Source: Cyanobacteria bacterium SW_9_44_58 (GTDB taxonomy: Bacteria; Cyanobacteriota; Cyanobacteriia; Cyanobacteriales; Rubidibacteraceae). From it: DNA of 32,898 nt. The position numbers and the translations under genes are program-made. The DNA lies in assembly GCA_003021905.1 (NCBI GenBank), contig PXPI01000103.1, positions 1 through 32,898 of the forward strand, written 5' to 3'. A model generated the notes under the pieces. It saw only the letters and a list, made by a program, of their open reading frames with translations, was not told the origin of the DNA and searched no databases. The number at the start of each line of letters is the position of its first letter. The first letter of the stretch is position 1. This document shows positions 1 through 8,420 of this stretch, one piece after another.

Positions 1-97
1 GTGAAGCTCTGATTCACCTTGCTATGACTCGTCTCATGCTGAAACGGTTAGCTTGCTCTTGAGCTAAGCTTAATGTTTATTTTAGGAACAGTCTCTT
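1..97 (+). mobile_element. Right end of an IS5-like insertion sequence, cut by the window edge
   Basis: The window opens inside the last codons of a transposase. After its stop at 60-62, the sequence at about 81-96 (TTTAGGAACAGTCTCT) has the look of a terminal inverted repeat: read inward from the other strand it begins AGAGACTGTTCC. It is followed by TTATA, where a TA-type target duplication could lie. The left end is outside the window, so the inverted repeat cannot be matched to its partner and the exact border is inferred. Confidence 0.4.
3..62 (+). pseudogene. C-terminal tail of an IS5-family transposase (partial at window edge)
   Basis: Frame 3 reads 19 residues to a TGA at 60-62: EALIHLAMTRLMLKRLACS. 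This matches the usual C-terminus of IS5-family DDE transposases, in which a conserved SEA-x-I-x-x-A-M-x-x-L-M-L-x-R-L segment follows the catalytic E helix. The catalytic residues lie upstream of the window, so it cannot be judged whether the gene is intact. The assignment rests on pattern memory of the family tail and is moderate. Confidence 0.5.
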
Positions 98-154
98 ATA
101 TTAACACAAAGTGCATCGATTTGCTAACTTCAAGCTGTCGAACCTTTCAGTTAG

Positions 155-191
155 CTCGCCTTATATCCCCTGCCTAAAGGCGAGGGGTTTT
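155..191 (+). terminator. GC-rich hairpin with T-run; terminator or solo IS200/IS605-type end
   Basis: CCCC (167-170) and GCC pair with GGC and GGGG (184-187) around a TAAA loop, followed by TTTT. A second, competing stem exists: CTCGCCTT (155-162) is the exact complement of AAGGCGAG (177-184). A hairpin plus T-run fits a rho-independent terminator, but the pattern of TTATATCCCC-stem-GGGGTTTTA also looks like the terminal hairpin left by IS200/IS605 elements in cyanobacteria. No tnpA or tnpB is present nearby. The rest of 98-313 shows nothing else I can support. Confidence 0.45.
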
Positions 192-313
192 ACAGCGACC
201 TTCGATAAGAAAAATTATCATTGAATAGTTTTTTGCATCCAAACACCGATTACTCACAAGAAAACAGATAGTATAGTCTTGAAAAGCGAATTGTTATCTT
301 AACTTCTCCTACG

Positions 314-694
314 ATGCCTACTACTCAAACACGCCCCATTCATCAAAAAACTCAAAACACGGTCCGTTCTCGCCGCAAGAAAAATACTCGTCGCGCTATC
401 CCTCGCTATAGTGGATTAGTACTGGAAATTAGCACGAAAATTTTGGTTAATGCAATAATTACAACAGCTGCATTGGCAGGACTGAACCAATTAGTCTCCA
501 CTTATCAAACCCAAAGTTCTCGACTGGAAGAAGTGAAGCAAGAAGTGGAACGTACCCAAGCCCGTGTCGATGAATTGAAGAATGAATTTACTCAAACATT
601 TGACCCTTACCAAAGCGAGATTATCATGCAAGAACAAACCAATCAAATTAAGCCCAATCAACGGCATGTTGTTTGGTTAGAACCTGATCAATAA
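314..694 (+). CDS. Small conserved membrane-anchored coiled-coil protein, function unknown
   Basis: This 126-residue protein has three visible parts. Residues 1-31 are strongly basic, with Arg/Lys clusters such as RSRRKKNTRR. Residues about 36-60 form one hydrophobic segment suited to a membrane helix. Residues about 66-95 are a heptad-like, charged coiled coil. The last 30 residues are Gln/Asn-rich and polar. The plan (basic tail, one membrane helix, coiled coil) resembles FtsL/DivIC-type proteins, but I see no specific signature and do not claim that role. The ATG at 314 follows CTTCTCCTACG with no strong Shine-Dalgarno. It lies 114 bp upstream of polA on the same strand and may be a separate transcription unit. 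Confidence 0.65.
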   Translation: MPTTQTRPIHQKTQNTVRSRRKKNTRRAIPRYSGLVLEISTKILVNAIITTAALAGLNQLVSTYQTQSSRLEEVKQEVERTQARVDELKNEFTQTFDPYQSEIIMQEQTNQIKPNQRHVVWLEPDQ

Positions 695-808
695 TGGATG
701 AAGGTCGGGAGGGAAAAACTAAATGATCGCCGAGGATTAATTTGATTTGATATCCTTACCCGACTTTACCTCTCATGTCTTAAAACCTTTCCTGATTGCA
801 CAAGATCC

Positions 809-3691
809 ATGTCTGATTCTTCTCCTGTTTTCCTCCTCGTTGATGGTCATTCCCTCGCCTTTCGGGCGTATTATGCCTTTGCCAAAGGAAAAGGCGGGGG
901 GCTGAAAGCCTCTGATGGAACGCCCACTAGCATCTGTTTCGGCTTTCTCAAATCTTTATTGTTGGTGCTAGAAGCGGAAAAACCGGATGCTGTCGCGATC
1001 GCGTTTGATTTGGGATTACCGACTTTTCGTCACCAAGCGGATCAAACCTATAAAGCCGATCGCGCTGAAACCCCTGATGACTTTGTCCCCGACTTAGCCA
1101 ATCTCCAAGAACTTTTAGCCGCACTGAATTTAAAAGTAGTGACAGCGGAAGGATACGAAGCGGATGATGTTCTCGGAACTCTTGCTAGACAAGGGAATCG
1201 CCAAGGATACCGCAGCAAAATCATAACCGGCGATCGCGATTTATTTCAACTGATTAATGAAACGGAAAAAATTAGTGTTCTTTATTTGGATAAATCTGTC
1301 TTAAAAGGATCGAAAACCATTCAGGAATATTATGCGCAAGATGTGGAAGCCAACCTGGGCATTACCCCTTCCCAAGTAGTTGATTATAAAGCCCTTTGCG
1401 GCGATAAATCCGATAATATTCCCGGGGTAATCGGCATTGGTGAAAAAACAGCCATCAAACTGCTGCAGCAATATGGAAGTCTCGATAATATTTATGAACA
1501 TATTGAAGAAATTAAAGGGGCGAACCAAACCAAATTAAAAACCGGGCAAGCGGATGCGGAACATTCTCGTTATTTAGCCCAAATTCAAGATGAGGTTCCC
1601 TTAGACATAGAAATTAGCCAGTGTCAACTGCAAGGAATTAACGTTGCCCAACTCAAACCGCTGCTTGCTAAATTAGAACTCAACCAATTTTTAAAACAAC
1701 TGGATTATCTGCAACAACAACTCGGCGGCAATACAACACCGGAAACTGAACAAGACATTGAAGCCGAAGAAGAAGACGAAAGCCTCTGGTTTTTTAGTGC
1801 CCAAGAAACGAAACAGCAACAACAAAATTTAATTCGCGTTCAACCGCAAATTATTGATACGAAACAGAAACTGGATCAGTTAATCGCTACTTTAAAACAA
1901 CATCAAGATCCGAAGTTTCCTGTCAGTTGGGATACGGAAACCACTGGTTTAAAACCTCGCCATGCCACATTAGTGGGAATTGGTTGTTGTTGGGGAAATA
2001 ATCCTGAAGAAACGGCTTATATTCCCGTTAACCATCGTGAGGGAAATACGTTGCAAGCAGAAGAAATTGCTGCGGCTTTGTCTCCCATTTTAGCAAGCGA
2101 AAATTATCCCAAAACCTTACAAAATGCCAAATTCGATCGCTTAGTGTTCCGTCATTTTGGCATCCCATTAGCTGGGGTGGTCTTCGATACCATGTTGGCG
2201 AGTTATGTTCTCCATCCCGAACGCAATCATAACCTCAGCGATTTATCGGCGCGATATTTACCTGAGTTAGCCACGCAAAGCTATCAAGATTTAGAGATTG
2301 GTAAAGAACAAACCATTGCCGATTTAGCGATTTCAACGGTTGCTGAATATTGTGCCATGGATGCCTATGCCACTTACCGACTGACGCAATTGTTAGCAAC
2401 GGAATTGGAAACGATTCCTAAATTAGATCGCTTATACCGAGAAATTGAACTTCCCCTAGAACCGGTATTAGCAGAAATGGAATACTGGGGAATTCGCATT
2501 GATACTGAATATCTGGAAACTTTATCCCAAGAAATTGGTGAAAAATTAAAAACAATTGAAACCGAAGCCCATCGCTTAGCAGGAGAAAACTTTAATTTAA
2601 ATTCTCCGAAACAGTTAAGCGATATTTTATTTAAAAAACTGCAATTGAACATAAAAAAAACCCGAAAAACGAAAACGGGTTACTCCACAAATCATGCCAT
2701 TTTAGAAAAATTGCAAGGGGATCATCCCATTATTGATTTAATTTTAGAACATCGTACCCTATCGAAATTAAAATCAACTTATGTGGATACACTTCCCAAC
2801 TTAGTCAATCCAGAAACGCAACGCATTTACACCGATTTCAATCAAGCGATTGCCACGACCGGAAGACTTTCTTCTTCGAATCCCAATTTACAAAACATTC
2901 CCATTCGTAGTGAGTTTTCTCGTCAAATTCGACGGGCATTTCTTCCTGAAAAAAATTGGTTATTAGTCTCCATTGACTATTCTCAAATTGAATTGCGAAT
3001 TCTCACGCATTTGAGTCAAGAACCGATTTTATTAGATGCCTATCAAACCGGAAAAGATGTCCACGAAGTCACAGCACAATTACTCTTTGAAAAAGACGAG
3101 GTAACCACAAAAGAAAGACGGTTAGGGAAAACCATTAATTTTGGCGTGATTTATGGGATGGGAGCACAACGATTTGCCCGAGAAGCGTCCGTTAGCAACA
3201 AACGCGGACAAGAATTTATTGAAAAATATCGATCGCGCTATCCCCTAGTATTTGAATATTTAGAAAACCAAAAGAAAAACGCGATCGCGCAAGGCTATGT
3301 GGAAACCTTGCTTGGGCGCAGACGTTACTTTTATTTTGCCGGTTCTCCTCTCGAAAAACTGAAAGGAAGCAACCCCAATGACATTGACTTAAATACCCTT
3401 AAGCCAGGCAAAGATGACAGTGAAGCACTCCGCGCGGCTGCTAATGCCCCCATTCAAGGATCCAGTGCTGATATTATCAAAATTGCCATGGTCAAAGTAA
3501 ACCAACTGTTAGCATCCTACAGAAGCCGTTTACTATTGCAAGTTCATGACGAATTAGTCTTGGAAATTCACCCCGAGGAATGGGAAGAGTTACGTCCAAA
3601 AATTCAACAAACCATGGAAAATGCCGTCTCGCTTAGCATTCCGCTAGAGGTAGAAATTAATGTTGGAAAAAACTGGATGGAAGCCAAATAA
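809..3691 (+). CDS. polA: DNA polymerase I
   Basis: This 960-residue family A polymerase acts in Okazaki-fragment processing and repair gap filling. Residues 1 to about 300 form the 5'-3' nuclease (FLLVDGHSLAFRAYY near the start, then ITGDRDLFQL and the helix-hairpin-helix CGDKSDNIPGV). The 3'-5' proofreading domain has all three motifs: WDTETTGL with D375 and E377, NAKFDRLVF, and YCAMDAYATY. The polymerase domain has motif A (SIDYSQIELR, catalytic D723), motif B (RRLGKTINFGVIYG) and motif C (QVHDELVLE, D914 and E915). All catalytic residues are present, so it is a three-activity enzyme like that of E. coli (928 aa) and unlike Taq polymerase, which has lost proofreading. The gene stands alone and converges with the DUF3531 gene 36 bp away. 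Confidence 0.97.
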   Translation: MSDSSPVFLLVDGHSLAFRAYYAFAKGKGGGLKASDGTPTSICFGFLKSLLLVLEAEKPDAVAIAFDLGLPTFRHQADQTYKADRAETPDDFVPDLANLQELLAALNLKVVTAEGYEADDVLGTLARQGNRQGYRSKIITGDRDLFQLINETEKISVLYLDKSVLKGSKTIQEYYAQDVEANLGITPSQVVDYKALCGDKSDNIPGVIGIGEKTAIKLLQQYGSLDNIYEHIEEIKGANQTKLKTGQADAEHSRYLAQIQDEVPLDIEISQCQLQGINVAQLKPLLAKLELNQFLKQLDYLQQQLGGNTTPETEQDIEAEEEDESLWFFSAQETKQQQQNLIRVQPQIIDTKQKLDQLIATLKQHQDPKFPVSWDTETTGLKPRHATLVGIGCCWGNNPEETAYIPVNHREGNTLQAEEIAAALSPILASENYPKTLQNAKFDRLVFRHFGIPLAGVVFDTMLASYVLHPERNHNLSDLSARYLPELATQSYQDLEIGKEQTIADLAISTVAEYCAMDAYATYRLTQLLATELETIPKLDRLYREIELPLEPVLAEMEYWGIRIDTEYLETLSQEIGEKLKTIETEAHRLAGENFNLNSPKQLSDILFKKLQLNIKKTRKTKTGYSTNHAILEKLQGDHPIIDLILEHRTLSKLKSTYVDTLPNLVNPETQRIYTDFNQAIATTGRLSSSNPNLQNIPIRSEFSRQIRRAFLPEKNWLLVSIDYSQIELRILTHLSQEPILLDAYQTGKDVHEVTAQLLFEKDEVTTKERRLGKTINFGVIYGMGAQRFAREASVSNKRGQEFIEKYRSRYPLVFEYLENQKKNAIAQGYVETLLGRRRYFYFAGSPLEKLKGSNPNDIDLNTLKPGKDDSEALRAAANAPIQGSSADIIKIAMVKVNQLLASYRSRLLLQVHDELVLEIHPEEWEELRPKIQQTMENAVSLSIPLEVEINVGKNWMEAK

Positions 3692-3727
3692 ATCATAATC
3701 ATAACATAATTGAAAACAAAAGCATTT

Positions 3728-4174
3728 TTAATTTTGATAAAAGCGTTCTTGATTTTTTTCCGACACTTTCCAATCTTGATTTTCTCCACCAATAATCAAT
3801 TGTTTTACCTGGAGAAAATCTTCGCTCAATTGTCGCAACGAATTAATCAAAACATCCAGCGCTACAGGATCGCTTGTTCCTAAATCAAACCAGCAACGGG
3901 CCCAAGTTTCGTTATATTCAAACTCGCCCATGTTATGCATCACAGATAATAAAGATTTACTGGCCTCATCTTCGTCATATTCCAAATAACTGAGATCAAT
4001 TCCCGTTTCCATCACTTGAAAATTTTCCGCATTGAAGCCGCCTAATTTTCCTAAATAAAACCAAGAATTAAATAACTCTTCCACATATTGACGTTCCGTT
4101 ATGGAAGGAATGGTTTCAAATTCCAGCCAAATCCAAACATCAAACGGGTTAAACTCGCGAAATTTAACTTCCAT
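3728..4174 (-). CDS. DUF3531 family protein, function unknown
   Basis: This acidic 148-residue protein begins MEVKFREFNPFDVWIWLEF and contains SYLEYDEDEA and ARCWFDLGTSDPVALDVLI, which I recognise as the cyanobacterial and plastid-lineage DUF3531 family. It has no signal peptide and no membrane segment, so it is probably soluble. The family has no established biochemical function known to me. I start it at the ATG at 4174; a TTG nine bases further upstream (4183) would add three residues. It runs tail to tail with polA, and only 36 bp of A/T-rich sequence separates the two stops. Confidence 0.8.
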   Translation of the reverse strand: MEVKFREFNPFDVWIWLEFETIPSITERQYVEELFNSWFYLGKLGGFNAENFQVMETGIDLSYLEYDEDEASKSLLSVMHNMGEFEYNETWARCWFDLGTSDPVALDVLINSLRQLSEDFLQVKQLIIGGENQDWKVSEKNQERFYQN

Positions 4175-4509
4175 AACATTCAATTAAAAAAATCCCCATT
4201 AATTTTAACAAAATAAAAATTCCCCCAAAAGAGGGAAAAGCAACTAAATCAATCTCGTTATTCGCAAGGAAGGGAATCACCCTTGCCGCCAATCAAGGAA
4301 AACGGATAATGGCATTCAAACAGGGAATTTCAAGCTCAATCATAAACCAATAAGAATAAATCCTTATCAAGACTGTTAAATTACATGAAGAAATGTTACG
4401 TTCTGAAAAGATATATGCCAAAAGCTATAGAAAAATCTAATCGTTTTGGTCAAGATCCATTTTCCCAGTTCAATTATCCTAGAGAAGAGAATAAAGTATT
4501 GGCATTGTT
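4175..4509. other. Intergenic region between two divergent genes (DUF3531 and cbiQ)
   Basis: This 335-bp gap must hold the divergent promoters of the DUF3531 gene and cbiQ. Visible structures are a short stem TTCCC/GGGAA around 4222-4240 and a stem GCAAGG/CCTTGC around 4265-4287. I looked for a cobalamin riboswitch B12 box (AGCCACTG-like) upstream of the metal transporter and found none. A possible 42-codon reading frame at its right end is listed separately. Confidence 0.5.
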
Positions 4510-4513
4510 ATGA
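4385..4513 (+). CDS. Possible 42-aa small ORF overlapping the cbiQ start (ATGA)
   Basis: The frame starts at ATG 4385 (MKKCYVLKRYMPKAIEKS...) and ends at TGA 4511-4513, overlapping the cbiQ ATG in an ATGA junction typical of translational coupling. There is no good ribosome binding site (TTAAATTAC precedes the ATG), and the product is basic with no recognisable domain. It could be a genuine leader or small subunit, or chance. The other evidence for it is weak. Confidence 0.25.
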   Translation: MKKCYVLKRYMPKAIEKSNRFGQDPFSQFNYPREENKVLALL

Positions 4514-5289
4514 AACTTGCGCTGGATCAATACGCCCACCTAGATTCACCTCTCCATTGCTGGAATCAACAGTTAAAGTTGATTGCCTTGGGAGGACTGA
4601 TTTTTGCTTTTGCCTTTGTGGAAACGCTGGCATTACTACCGGCAATGGTCCTTATTACTGCCGTACTCTATCGTTTGTCTCATCTGCCGTTGCATTTTCT
4701 TATGTCTCGATTGCGCTATCCCGGTATTTTTATTGCAGTCGCGGTGGTGGTATTGCCGCTGGTGTCCGGTGAAACAGTCATTTGGGAATGGGGAGGAATT
4801 GCCATTCGACAAGAAGGATTATTGTCTATGTTGCTGATTGTGACACGTTTTGTTTGTATTTTGACAATTAGTTTAATCTTATTTGGCACAGCCCCATTTT
4901 TAAGCAGCATTAAAGCCATGCGATCCCTGGGATTGCCAAGAATTATTGTCGATATGACCTTGTTATCGTATCGCTACCTGGAATCCTTTGGCGAGATTTT
5001 AACAACTATGCAACGGGCGATGAAACTGCGCGGTTTCGATATCCATCGCTTAAGCAGACACAATGCCAAACGTTTGGCCTCCTTAATCGGAAGCTTGTTG
5101 GTGCGCAGTTATGAACAATCCCAGCAAGTGTATCAAGCCATGATTCTACGAGGTTATAGCTATGGCTTGCGCCGCCAACATGCCGGGTTAGGCGCTGCTT
5201 TACAGGAAGCAACTGCCCCGATGCAGTTTTGGTTTTGGTTTACCTGCGCGATCGCGCTGAGTTTGATAATTGCAGAAACTTTATCTTAA
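4510..5289 (+). CDS. cbiQ: ECF transporter transmembrane component, CbiQ/EcfT type
   Basis: This 259-residue membrane protein is the T component of an energy-coupling-factor transporter, which couples ATP hydrolysis by CbiO to uptake by a substrate-binding S protein. It has several hydrophobic helices (about residues 25-45, 50-85, 105-130 and 235-257). Two cytoplasmic coupling motifs of the A-x-x-R-G type are visible, AMKLRGFD and AMILRGYS; in this family they dock into the ATPases. The next gene is cbiO, 7 bp downstream, so the two form an operon. The CbiM/CbiN or NikM substrate component normally found with this pair is not adjacent. The likely substrate is cobalt or nickel, but without the S component this cannot be settled. 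Confidence 0.88.
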   Translation: MKLALDQYAHLDSPLHCWNQQLKLIALGGLIFAFAFVETLALLPAMVLITAVLYRLSHLPLHFLMSRLRYPGIFIAVAVVVLPLVSGETVIWEWGGIAIRQEGLLSMLLIVTRFVCILTISLILFGTAPFLSSIKAMRSLGLPRIIVDMTLLSYRYLESFGEILTTMQRAMKLRGFDIHRLSRHNAKRLASLIGSLLVRSYEQSQQVYQAMILRGYSYGLRRQHAGLGAALQEATAPMQFWFWFTCAIALSLIIAETLS

Positions 5290-5296
5290 ATCGGCT

Positions 5297-6079
5297 ATGA
5301 AACAACTGACGCAATTCCCACGCATAAAAACATCAGAAGAGACTGCCCTATCCATTCATCATTTAGAATTTGCCTATCCCAAACAAAAGCCGGTTTTAGA
5401 CCATATCAATTTTCAAATTGAATCGGGAGAACGAGTGGGGTTAATTGGTCCCAACGGGGCTGGAAAAACGACGCTTTTTCTGGCGAGTTGCGGGATTCTC
5501 AAGCCCACAGCAGGGGAAATGTTTGTATTTGGAGAACCGGTGAAAGCAGGAACATTTAATCCCAATGTTGGGTTAGTGTTTCAAAACCCGGATGATCAAC
5601 TCTTTTGTCCCACAGTTTGGGAAGATGTGGCTTTTGGTCCCGAAAATTTACACCTGTCTTCTGCCGAAGTGAAACATCGGGTCGAGGAAGCCTTAACCAT
5701 TACTGGAGCTTATCCCCTCGCGCAGCGAGTGCCTCATCATTTGTCAGGCGGACAAAAGTGTATGGTTGCCATTGCAACAATTTTAGCCATGCACCCGCAA
5801 CTGATTTTATATGATGAGCCTAGTGCCAATTTAGATTTATCAGCCCGTCGCCGTTTGATTGATTTTTTGCAGATGTCGCAACAGACAATTCTGATTTCTT
5901 CCCATGATTTGGAATTAATTTTAGAAGTCTGCGATCGCGTGATTCTCCTTAATCAAGGACAAATTATTGCCGACAGCGAAGCCCATCGCGTGATGGGAAA
6001 CCAAAGTTTAATGGAAAGCCACGGCTTAGAAAAGCCCCACTCTCTCTTCCATCATCCCCCTGGGGCCCATCAGGATTAA
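5297..6079 (+). CDS. cbiO: ECF transporter ATP-binding protein, CbiO type
   Basis: This 260-residue ABC ATPase energises the CbiQ-based transporter. It has Walker A GPNGAGKTTLF, the Q-loop VFQNPDDQLF (the NPDDQ form typical of ECF ATPases), signature LSGGQK, Walker B LILYDEPSANLD and the switch histidine in SSHDLELI. I start it at ATG 5297, 7 bp after the cbiQ stop; a TTG at 5270 would overlap cbiQ. The position just after the signature reads LSGGQKCMVAIA where KR-x-VAIA is more common, which should not abolish function. Only one ATPase gene is present, so the complex would use a CbiO homodimer. Confidence 0.92.
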   Translation: MKQLTQFPRIKTSEETALSIHHLEFAYPKQKPVLDHINFQIESGERVGLIGPNGAGKTTLFLASCGILKPTAGEMFVFGEPVKAGTFNPNVGLVFQNPDDQLFCPTVWEDVAFGPENLHLSSAEVKHRVEEALTITGAYPLAQRVPHHLSGGQKCMVAIATILAMHPQLILYDEPSANLDLSARRRLIDFLQMSQQTILISSHDLELILEVCDRVILLNQGQIIADSEAHRVMGNQSLMESHGLEKPHSLFHHPPGAHQD

Positions 6080-6094
6080 AACTCTGCTTGCTTA

Positions 6095-7006
6095 TTATCG
6101 CTTCGGTTTAGAGTCTCTTTGAAAAATGTATTGTTGAACAAAACTGAGCGATCCCATTAAAATGACGAATCCGCCAATCAGTTCTTGTTGGGTGGGAAAT
6201 TGCTGTAAAAAAATTGCTGCTAATAATAATGCAAACAAAGGCTGCAGCATCAAAACAATTGTGGAACGGGATAATTCCCAGTAACGATAAGAAGTGAAGG
6301 TACATAAAAAGCTCAAGCAAGAGCCTAATAATGCGCCTAAAAAGGTAACTGCCCAATAACGGGTTTCGACATTAAAATTAAGTTCTCCTGAGGCAATTGT
6401 CCAGAGCGCGATCGCGCCAGTCGCAATACTAATGCGATAAAATACTAGAATAATGGGCGGAATATTATCAACACTGGTTTTAGCAAGAAAAAGCTGCAAG
6501 GCAATAGCCAAACTAGAGCCAATAATAAACATTAATCCCTCGCCAATAATTTCCCAACGTCCCAGGGCACTTCCCATTCCTCCCAAAGCAATTACAACAA
6601 TGGAAAAAATTTCTCCCCAAAAAAGCCGTTCTTTTAAGTAAATTAAACTGAGCAAAATAACCAAAACCGGTTCAAACCGCTTAAAAAAAGCCACAAAACT
6701 CGGATCGAGAATTGCTAAACCTTTCCATCCCAGCAACATGCCAACGCCGGTTAATCCCCCCAGTAAAATAACTGAAAGCAACGATTGTCGAGCAAGAGAC
6801 AACTGATTTTGTTGTTGAGTCAAGTAAATAATAGCTAAGGTATAGAAAGTTGCCGCACTACACCAAACCAGACTAAAGGTTAGCGGATCAAATCCTTGAA
6901 GCGCATATTTGGCAGTAACAAAATTCGTGGAAACTAAAAAAGTTCCTAACAGGGAAAAATAAAATCCTTTCTGGGCAGATGGAGAAAAATTCGGTAAAAT
7001 TTTCAA
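6095..7006 (-). CDS. EamA/DMT-superfamily transporter
   Basis: This 303-residue, very hydrophobic protein has about ten predicted membrane helices arranged as two EamA repeats. The start of the first is FSLLGTFLVSTNFVTAKYAL, and the second carries the typical FFKRFEPVLVILLSLIYLKE segment near its border. Members of this drug/metabolite transporter superfamily export amino acids, nucleosides or other metabolites; the substrate cannot be read from sequence. Its start appears to be a TTG at 7006, because no ATG is in frame upstream of the first helix. It converges on cbiO, with 15 bp between the stops. Confidence 0.82.
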   Translation of the reverse strand: MKILPNFSPSAQKGFYFSLLGTFLVSTNFVTAKYALQGFDPLTFSLVWCSAATFYTLAIIYLTQQQNQLSLARQSLLSVILLGGLTGVGMLLGWKGLAILDPSFVAFFKRFEPVLVILLSLIYLKERLFWGEIFSIVVIALGGMGSALGRWEIIGEGLMFIIGSSLAIALQLFLAKTSVDNIPPIILVFYRISIATGAIALWTIASGELNFNVETRYWAVTFLGALLGSCLSFLCTFTSYRYWELSRSTIVLMLQPLFALLLAAIFLQQFPTQQELIGGFVILMGSLSFVQQYIFQRDSKPKR

Positions 7007-7204
7007 TTAAATTCATTCTTTTCAACTCCCATCAATATCCTATATCATTCTATTTGATTAATCATTAAAAGTCTATTTTTTTCAGTGGAAATAATTAGAA
7101 TAAAATTCCTCGCTTCTTCTTATTGCCTTTAGGCTAAGTTTGCACTAGCCTATTCAAAAAGACAGAGAAAGAAAAAACAAGTAGCAAGGAAATCATCGGA
7201 TATC

Positions 7205-8344
7205 GTGAATTTGTATCATTATTTACAACAATTGCCGTTATCTCCTGATGGCAAAGGCGTGATTGATTTGCCCCCTGCCGAGAAACAACAAGCCTTGAAT
7301 GTGGTGTGGGAAGCCTTTATTACCGGCGAGTTTCACGATCGCTGGGAGGTAGCGAAATGGCTGCCGAAGTTTGGCGAAAGCGCGATCGCGCCCTTAACGG
7401 AATTGCTGGAAGATGAAACAGCCAATCTGGATCTCCGGTGCGAAGCAGCGGAAATTCTTAGCAAGTTCAACGCGCCTCATGCGATTTTTGCCCTCACTGA
7501 TGTTCTCAAAAGCGACAATGACTCAGAAGTAATAACGGCATGCGCCAACGCCCTAGCAAAAAACGGAAACATTGCCATTCCCGCTTTGACAGACGCCTTA
7601 GCCAATCCCGAAACTCGACTCCCTGCGGTGCAAGCCCTGGCTTATCTTCGCAAACCCGAAACCGTTACGCCGCTTTTAAGTGTCGTGAATGATCCTCAGC
7701 CAGAGATTCGCCTTAGTGTTATAGAAGCCCTGAGCACGTTCCGCGACGCTCGCGTTGTGGAAGCCTTGATGGAAGCCTTATCCGATACCAATGCCCAAGT
7801 GCGCCAAGAAGCTGTGATTGGGTTAGGGGTAAGAGGCAATGATGACAATCCTGAAACAGTCGTCTCTGCCTTAGTGCCGCTGCTGTATGATATTAATCTT
7901 GAGGTTTGTTCCCACTGCGCGATCGCGCTGGGAAGACTCGGTACTGAATCCGCCATTGCCGCGCTTAGGGATTGTCTCTATTCCTCAGCAACGCCTCCCT
8001 CTCTAAAACAGCAAATTGTCCGAAGTCTAAGCTATACCGAAACCCAACAGACCTTCTCAGTTCTCGCCAGCAATTTGCAAGATCAACCCCCCAGTATTAT
8101 CCAAGAAATTATTGCCGTTTTCGGGCGTTGGAAAACCTCGGCGCTGCAACCTTCCGTTGCTGAAACCTTGATTGCCTTTTTTCACAATCATCCCCACCTC
8201 AATGACAGCATCAAACAAACTTTAGCCGTTGCCCTGGGAAACTTGGGAATTCCTTCCGGTAAATCGGTTCTTTCCCATTTAGCCCAAAATGAAACTGCCA
8301 TCGTACAGTTGCACGCCCAAGCTTCTTTGAAAAAACTGACCTAG
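7205..8344 (+). CDS. HEAT-repeat (PBS lyase-type) protein, function unknown
   Basis: This 379-residue protein is mostly tandem helical HEAT repeats with the motif pattern DLRCEAAEIL, EVITACANAL, EIRLSVIEAL, QVRQEAVIGLG and EVCSHCAIALG, repeating about every 31 residues from residue 60 to the end. Such repeats occur in bilin lyases (CpcE/CpcF), but also in many scaffolding proteins. At 379 residues it is far longer than CpcF (about 210) and has none of its surroundings, so I do not call it a lyase. The start is GTG 7205, preceded by AAGGAA. It lies 76 bp upstream of a LysR gene on the same strand. Confidence 0.75.
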   Translation: MNLYHYLQQLPLSPDGKGVIDLPPAEKQQALNVVWEAFITGEFHDRWEVAKWLPKFGESAIAPLTELLEDETANLDLRCEAAEILSKFNAPHAIFALTDVLKSDNDSEVITACANALAKNGNIAIPALTDALANPETRLPAVQALAYLRKPETVTPLLSVVNDPQPEIRLSVIEALSTFRDARVVEALMEALSDTNAQVRQEAVIGLGVRGNDDNPETVVSALVPLLYDINLEVCSHCAIALGRLGTESAIAALRDCLYSSATPPSLKQQIVRSLSYTETQQTFSVLASNLQDQPPSIIQEIIAVFGRWKTSALQPSVAETLIAFFHNHPHLNDSIKQTLAVALGNLGIPSGKSVLSHLAQNETAIVQLHAQASLKKLT

Positions 8345-8420
8345 ATGTATCAAAAGGCACGAAACACAACTGTAAAATCCGTTATCCTCATCATAAACTG
8401 TAACCTCGACTACAAAAACA

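Noticed and set aside
74-178. 34-codon frame across the IS end (MFILGTVSYINTKC...)
   Set aside because: It spans the presumed IS border and the hairpin, has no ribosome binding site and no recognisable product.
4175-4509. Cobalamin riboswitch upstream of cbiQ
   Set aside because: No B12-box-like sequence or the expected multi-stem layout is visible.
7205-8344. HEAT-repeat protein as the missing CpcF lyase subunit
   Set aside because: It is 379 residues, much longer than CpcF (about 210), lies 12 kb from cpcE in another context, and its repeats are generic.
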